From Loxodes magnus (Eukaryota > Ciliophora > Karyorelictea > Loxodida > Loxodidae), in contig CAMPDV010000078.1 of NCBI GenBank assembly GCA_946699065.1, positions 806,001 through 870,000 on the forward strand: a DNA stretch of 64,000 bases. Direction: 5' to 3'. Below are positions 57,920 to 64,000 of this stretch, one piece after another (within the stretch, counting starts at the first letter, position 1; every line of letters begins with the position of its first letter). A program made the position numbers and the translations under genes. Under the pieces are notes generated by a model, which was given only the letters and a program-made list of their open reading frames with translations, was not told the origin of the DNA and did not search any database.

Positions 57920-60000
57920 AATTTTTAGATTTTTGGATTTTTAGATTTTAGATTTTAGATTTTTGGATTTTTAGATTTTTAGATTTTTAGATTTTTAGAT
58001 TTTAGATTTTTGGATTTTTAGATTTTTAGATTTTTAGATTTTTAGATTTTTAGATTTTTAGATTTTTAGATTTTTAGATTTTTAGATTTTTGGATTTTTA
58101 GATTTTTAGATTTTTAGATTTTTGTATTTTTAGATTTTTGTATTTTTAGATTTTTAGATTTTTGGATTTTTAGATTTTTGGATTTTTAGATTTTTAGATT
58201 TTTAGATTTTTAGATTTTTAGATTTTTAGATTTTTAGATTTTTGGATTTTTAGATTTTTAGATTTTAGATTTTTGGATTTTTAGATTTTTAGATTTTTAG
58301 ATTTTTAGATTTTTAGATTTTTGGATTTTAGATTTTTAGATTTTTAGATTTTTAGATTTTTAGATTTTTAGATTTTTAGATTTTTGGATTTTTAGATTTT
58401 TAGATTTTTGGATTTTAGATTTTTGGATTTTTAGATTTTTAAATTTTTAGATTTTTAGATTTTTAGATTTTTAGATTTTTAGATTTTTAGATTTTTAGAT
58501 TTTTGGATTTTTAGATTTTTAGATTTTTAGATTTTTGTATTTTTAGATTTTTGTATTTTTAGATTTTTAGATTTTTGGATTTTTAAATTTTTGGATTTTT
58601 AGATTTTTAGATTTTTAGATTTTTAGATTTTTAGATTTTTAGATTTTTAGATTTTTGGATTTTTAGATTTTTAGATTTTTAGATTTTTGTATTTTTAGAT
58701 TTTTGTATTTTTAGATTTTTAGATTTTTGGATTTTTAGATTTTTGGATTTTTAGATTTTTAGATTTTTAGATTTTTAGATTTTTAGATTTTTAGATTTTT
58801 AGATTTTTGGATTTTTAGATTTTTAGATTTTAGATTTTTGGATTTTTAGATTTTTAGATTTTTAGATTTTTAGATTTTTAGATTTTTGGATTTTAGATTT
58901 TTAGATTTTTAGATTTTTAGATTTTTAGATTTTTAGATTTTTAGATTTTTGGATTTTTAGATTTTTAGATTTTTGGATTTTAGATTTTTGGATTTTTAGA
59001 TTTTTAAATTTTTAGATTTTTAGATTTTTAGATTTTTAGATTTTTAGATTTTTAGATTTTTAGATTTTTGGATTTTTAGATTTTTAGATTTTTAGATTTT
59101 TGTATTTTTAGATTTTTGTATTTTTAGATTTTTAGATTTTTGGATTTTTAGATTTTTGGATTTTTAGATTTTTAGATTTTTAGATTTTTAGATTTTTGGA
59201 TTTTTAGATTTTTAGATTTTTAGATTTTTAGATTTTTAGATTTTTAGATTTTTAGATTTTTAGATTTTTAGATTTTTGGATTTTTAGATTTTTAGATTTT
59301 TAGATTTTTGTATTTTTAGATTTTTGTATTTTTAGATTTTTAGATTTTTAGATTTTAGATTTTTGGATTTTTAGATTTTTAGATTTTTGATTTTTAGATT
59401 TTTAGATTTTTAGATTTTTAGATTTTTAGATTTTTAGATTTTTAGATTTTTAGATTTTTAGATTTTTAGATTTTTGGATTTTAGATTTTTGGATTTTTAG
59501 ATTTTTAGATTTTTAGATTTTTAGATTTTTAGATTTTTAGATTTTTGGATTTTCAGATTTTTGGATTTTTAGATTTTTAGATTTTTAGATTTTTGTATTT
59601 TTAGATTTTTGTATTTTTAGATTTTTAGATTTTTGGATTTTAGATTTTTGGATTTTTAGATTTTTGGATTTTTAGATTTTTAGATTTTTAGATTTTTAGA
59701 TTTTTAGATTTTAGATTTTTAGATTTTTAGATTTTTGTATTTTTAGATTTTTAGATTTTTAGATTTTTAGATTTTTGTATTTTTAGATTTTTGGATTTTT
59801 AGATTTTTAGATTTTTATATTTTAGATTTTTGGATTTTTAGATTTTTGGATTTTAGATTTTTGGATTTTTAGATTTTTGGATTTTTAGATTTTTGTATTT
59901 TTAGATTTTTAGATTTTTAGATTTTAGATTTTTATATTTTTGGATTTTTTTATTTTTAGATTTTTGGATTTTTGTATTTTTAGATTTTTGGATTTTTAGT
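57920..60000. repeat. 2.1-kb minisatellite of the octamer AGATTTTT
   Basis: About 260 units of AGATTTTT with recurring variants GGATTTTT, GTATTTTT and a 7-bp AGATTTT. The variants are not random: a motif with two GTATTTTT units, one AGATTTTT apart, followed by GGATTTTT returns near 58130, 58540, 58690, 59100, 59310 and 59590, showing higher-order repeats. Strongly strand-asymmetric (T-rich on plus). It is not a known ciliate telomere repeat. Confidence 0.95.
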
Positions 60001-62180
60001 AATCAATTTTTTTTTAATTTAATAATTTTTTTTATATTATGAATTGGAAAAATTCAAAAAGTAAAGATAATTAATTAAATTTTTAATCTAATTTAAATAA
60101 AATAAATTTTTATAATTTTAGTGGAGTTGAGGCTAAGAAAGTTTTAATCTATATCAGTTAATTTTTGTTTAACTGATAAAATCAATTTAAGATGTAAAAA
60201 TTTAATTTTTATTTCTAGCTCTGAATTTTACTATAGAAGATTTTTCGGATGGAACAAAAATTTTAGAAATTTTGAATCAAGTTTTTAAGTCTAAAGTTAT
60301 TCTTATTAAAGTAAACCATTTAGAATTTTTTTAGATAATGCACAATATGGAGATTAGGAATATTAAAAAATATTTTTATAATTAAATTTTTGTTTTTTTA
60401 TTTTAGATTTACTACAGGAACTTTTAAAGATAGACTAATATTTAAATAATTAAAAAAATATAATTTAATTTAATTTTTTCACTTTAAGTTTTTAATAAAA
60501 ATATTTGTTTATTAGACTGATGCTATTAAGAATTTTTTTTAATAATAATCAATTAATTTAGTTTTTTATATTTAATACTGATAAAGATGATAAATATCTC
60601 ATTAAGAAATATTAAAAAATAATATATATTTTAATGTTCATTTAAGAATTAAAAATTGCTAAAAAAACAAATTAAAAATCAGAAAATTTATTTTCTTCTA
60701 AATATAATTTAATTGCAAATATTAAATTATAAAATGAGAAAAAAATTTAATAGCAAAAAAAATTAAAATTTTTTAGACTATATCATATGAATCTTTATTC
60801 ATACACCAATAAAAACTTAAAAACTTTAAATTTTTTATAATGAAAGAAAACATTTTTTTTGCAGAAGACATGAAAAATTTTAATAAACATATTTGTATAT
60901 TCTAGAAAAAAACTAAATATATTAAGCTAAAATTTATTATTAGTAATGCATTGCTTTCACAACAATTATTTTTAAATCTAAGTTTAGTGTTTAATATTAT
61001 TAACTGTAAAATTTAAAATTAAATTATAGTTAACTGAAATATTTTAATTTCCAAACCAAACAATTTTAGAAGTTAATTCTAAATAATTAAATATTAACTA
61101 ATATTACTATAAAAAATTACTTTGAAATCTATAAAACTAAAATTTTTTAATATTGTTAATCTTTTAAAAATGTATAAAATATTGCAGAAGTTTAATCTGA
61201 TAACATAATAAAAGATACTAAAAATTTTAAATAAAAATAAATATTTATATTAAATAAAATAAATTTATATAATTATGATACAAATTTAAAAAATACAATA
61301 GAATATGTTAATTAAGCATCAGAATAAATCATTTTATAAAATAAATATACAAATTAAGAACGAAAAAAAATGAGGCTAAAACTATAGAATAATCTAACTG
61401 CTCTGCATTTTAATTTAATTATTATAAAAGAAAAAATAAAAAGATAGAATTACATTGCAAAAACTGATGAAGATACTATTAAATACTATTTGAAGGCTTA
61501 ATTACTAAATTGTTGTCTTTTAAAATATTTTAAATTAAGCTAAACATTAAAATAAAAGAACATAAATAAATAATAAATAAATTTGATTATAGAGCACGTA
61601 GAACCTCATTGGTGTGCAGCTCTTTATAATAAAAAAGAAAAATAAATTATAAATTATAAATAACTAAGCTATTTTAATTTTTTTCATATTAAATTAAAAA
61701 AATTAAATCCTCCATCAACAGTAATTTTAAAATAAATAAATTTTAAATCAAAACATCTTTACAAAAAATATCAAATAATTAAAAAAGATAAATAAAAATA
61801 ACTTAATAAAAAACAAAAAATTATTAAAATTTAAGAATCTAGATATATGTAGTTAAAAGCTTTATGCAAAATTAAAAGATTAATAATTAATAAAATAGCT
61901 ATATTTAATAAATAAATAAATAAAAGATGCATACAAAGTAATTATTTTTTATTATAATAGCTTAAATTATAAAAAATTCAATAATTAAAAATTAAATAAA
62001 AATTGCAATCTAACATCTTATAAAAAAAATTATTTTTATTGATTCTTAACTATTTGAATTTTTTTGCAAAATAAAAAACAAAGGAGCAAATTTCCTCGAT
62101 ATTTGAAAGATAATTATTAGATAATTTAAGAAACTATAATATAACATAATTTATTAACGTGGTGTCACCTTTATTTGGTT
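60001..62180. other. AT-rich region, no gene recognised
   Basis: Apart from degenerate copies of the CACTATAGGG-type box near 60215 and 60400 and hairpin copy D, I see no gene, tRNA or repeat on either strand. Confidence 0.4.
61591..61623 (-). repeat. Dispersed hairpin repeat, copy D (inverted)
   Basis: Reverse-complement copy of the stem-loop with changes GCACACC/GGTTCTAC; AGAGC/GCTCT is intact and the AT tail lies to the left, as in copy C. It is the most diverged copy. Confidence 0.7.
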
Positions 62181-62189
62181 TGCCATTAA

Positions 62190-62540
62190 TCAAAAATTTT
62201 AAAGTTTAAAATTGTCTTAAGTGTTATTCCATTTCTAATCTTCCTGAGTCTTCTTCTTAGAATATATATTTTTAGAAATAAGCTTACAGTCAATTCCGCT
62301 AATTTATTTAATTTGGATTTTATTTGTTCAATTCTCAGATTGACTGGTTGGAAATTTATATTTTTTTTATTTATGTGTTAGACATTAAGTATGCGATTTT
62401 TCTTCAAGCTCTTATACGTTTCTTAAAAATTTAAAATTCTCCTATAACATAGCTTTGAGTTCTTAGAGTATGTTTTGCTAATTGTAATTTGAATGGGATG
62501 GATTCTGTTTAGAAGAGACTTTTTGCAAGAAATTTTGCAT
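62190..62540 (-). CDS. Small 116-aa coiled-coil protein (hypothetical)
   Basis: ATG at 62540 to UGA at 62190-62192, exactly 117 codons. Polar, Lys/Asn/Gln-rich, with QQNILQELKAMLQENFKFLR and NVQELEEKSHTQ predicting a short coiled coil, then GIDCKLISKNIYSKKKTQED. One internal UGA is read as Trp. No family recognised. It may be another gag-like relic. Confidence 0.5.
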
Positions 62541-63373
62541 TTTTTCTATTTATTTTAATAATTAATAAAATACGAAATAGTTTCTTTAACTCAAAAATTT
62601 ATTAAAAAGATTAGTTATAATTCTTCTCTAAATATAAACTAAAAAATCATAGAAAATTGTTTTATATAAAGAAGAATAAATATCTTATATTTATTTTATG
62701 TAAATGCTAGATAATAATGAAAACATAAGAAGTAATAAAAAAGTTTATATTAGTAAATTTCTTACTAATCTCATAAATGAAATTTTTAAAGAAAAATCTT
62801 TAATAATAATTAAATAAACCTAAAAGTATAAAACTTATAAATTAGTTCACTTAATAACTTTTATATTGTATGAAGTTTCCAATTTAATTCAGATACTTCA
62901 ATTTATATAAATTTAAGTTTATTAATGTTAATTTCTTTTTTCATTTGGCTTTTTACGTTTCTTGCTTTCATTATCACTCTCTTTTTATTCTACCTTTGGC
63001 TCTATTTAATTTGATATACTTCTTCCAAATATTTAATTTATTTTTCAGTAAATTCTTATGAAAAATTTTAATTTGAAGATCTATTTCTAATTTTTATAAA
63101 AAGTAAAATATAAGTTTAAGTAAATTTGATTTATGTTATTGTCTTTACAAATTTTTACCTGGAAATTTTAGAAAAATTTCAAAGTAAAATTAAATAGTAG
63201 AAACATTCGAAGATATGTATAAGCATGTTTTTCTTTCATTCATATAGAGATCACTTTTCACAGAATAATGCAGCAAATGTAATTCATATTTAAAACTGGA
63301 TGAATCAATTTGCAACTTAAAGATAATATTATTTCTTACTATATTACTTATTTATTATATATAAAATAATAAA

Positions 63374-64000
63374 ATGGCTTCTAAGAAATAACAGAACTTT
63401 GAACAAAATATTTAAACAGGAAAATTCTCTTAAAAATAAAAAAGCGAAATAATTACAATGAGTGAAAGTGAGAAATATGATTGATATGACGAACATTAAC
63501 CACTTGGAAATCCAGAACTAAAAAAACTTCCGACACAAACTCAAATAGAAATATTATCTAAGTCATAAAAGAGTTTATGTTTAAAAATAGATACCTCACT
63601 GATAAAGTAGAAAAATTAGAAAAACTAATAACTTCTTTACTTGAGAAACAATATTAATAATCATAAGAAATAGAAAACAAACTGGAACAAAGAATTCTTT
63701 AAATTTAATAATAAACTCAGGTAACGCCGTTTTCGTTTTAACAGAATTAATCAGATCCTATGGAAATAGAAAATGAAGCCTCAAATTAAAATAAACAGTA
63801 AACTTTTATTTAAAATAAGTAGTAAATTTAAATTAAATAAGTGTTACAGGAATAATAGGTTAAAAGAAGAATAAAATGCTATGTGTGCAATAAATAACAC
63901 CAATGAAAATACTGCTACTAACTAAGCGAAATTTAAAGAAAGAATAAATAAGATATTTTTAGAAAACTATTTAGGATATATCCAACATAAAGCGGAAAAA
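63374..64000 (+). CDS. Retroelement gag/ORF1-like protein with CCHC zinc knuckle (cut by window end)
   Basis: ATG at 63374 starts MASKKQQNFEQNIQTGKFSQ; a frame change near 63560-63590 fits a 29-nt GT-AG intron, after which a coiled coil (DKVEKLEKLITSLLEKQYQQ) and a Gln-rich linker with MEIENE follow. Near 63870 comes KCYVCNKQHQWKYCY, a C-x2-C-x3-H-x4-C knuckle whose Trp is UGA. A basic stretch precedes it. This knuckle type occurs in gag-like proteins of retroelements, where it binds RNA. The frame is open at the window edge, so a polymerase ORF may follow outside. Confidence 0.55.

Noticed and set aside
57920..60000. Telomere
   Set aside because: The octamer has no C4A2/C4A4-type or CCCTAA motif and lies internally with sequence on both sides.

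Overview
The window looks like nuclear DNA of a ciliate that reads all three canonical stop codons as sense codons. UAA and UAG fall where glutamine is expected. UGA falls where tryptophan is expected inside recognisable domains (reverse transcriptase, receptor, Kelch), yet UGA also closes every frame that can be closed with confidence. That matches the karyorelict nuclear code (NCBI table 27; Loxodes-like animals) better than Tetrahymena (UGA stop only) or Condylostoma (all three also stop). Species is inference. The DNA is about 75-80 % A+T, with tiny GT-AG introns (about 16-36 nt), dispersed hairpin repeats, a LINE and long minisatellites. With no stop codons to bound frames, many exon limits below are approximate; they rest on residue composition, paralogy and motifs.

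Layout. 1-9 kb: a gag-like coiled-coil ORF, a minus-strand receptor with an ANF-type ligand domain and seven-helix region, and a compact 192-aa ORF. 9.2-13.5 kb: between two inverted hairpin repeats lie a RING / coiled-coil / ubiquitin-like gene and two small ORFs. 14-19 kb: a broken WD40 gene carrying a GC-rich repeat, then two plus-strand genes, one with a signal peptide. 19.2-22.6 kb: a minus-strand LINE. 22.6-27.7 kb: AT-rich, no gene seen. 27.7-31.3 kb: one large uncharacterised gene. 33-39.2 kb: two minus-strand genes, then divergently a receptor with apparently two ANF-type domains. 39.7-50.7 kb: uncharacterised genes, tRNA-Phe, a Kelch gene, a broken receptor copy and a vWA-like gene. 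50.8-56 kb: a second Kelch gene (minus), a coiled-coil ORF, a membrane protein and a second RING / coiled-coil / UBL gene. 56-64 kb: tandem repeats, including 2 kb of an 8-bp unit, then a small ORF and a retroelement gag-like ORF cut by the window end.

The main discovery is in the two RING/UBL genes (9678-11922 minus; 54302-56030 plus). Directly after the ubiquitin-like domain, each gene breaks into a ladder of 20-36-nt GT-AG introns separated by exons of exactly 3 nt. In the plus copy there are 21 introns and 20 three-nucleotide exons. Intron sequences differ between the two genes. Joining the 3-nt exons gives tails that align without gaps over 23 residues, start N-x-K-x-W, end Y-[QR]-K-W-G-L-I, and reach UGA soon after. 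In the plus copy the introns are near-identical copies while the codons between them differ. That is what repeated insertion of an intron-making element at one-codon spacing would leave.

Several families occur more than once (RING/UBL x2, Kelch x2, ANF/7-helix receptor x3), so the window appears to have grown by duplication, inversion and transposition.
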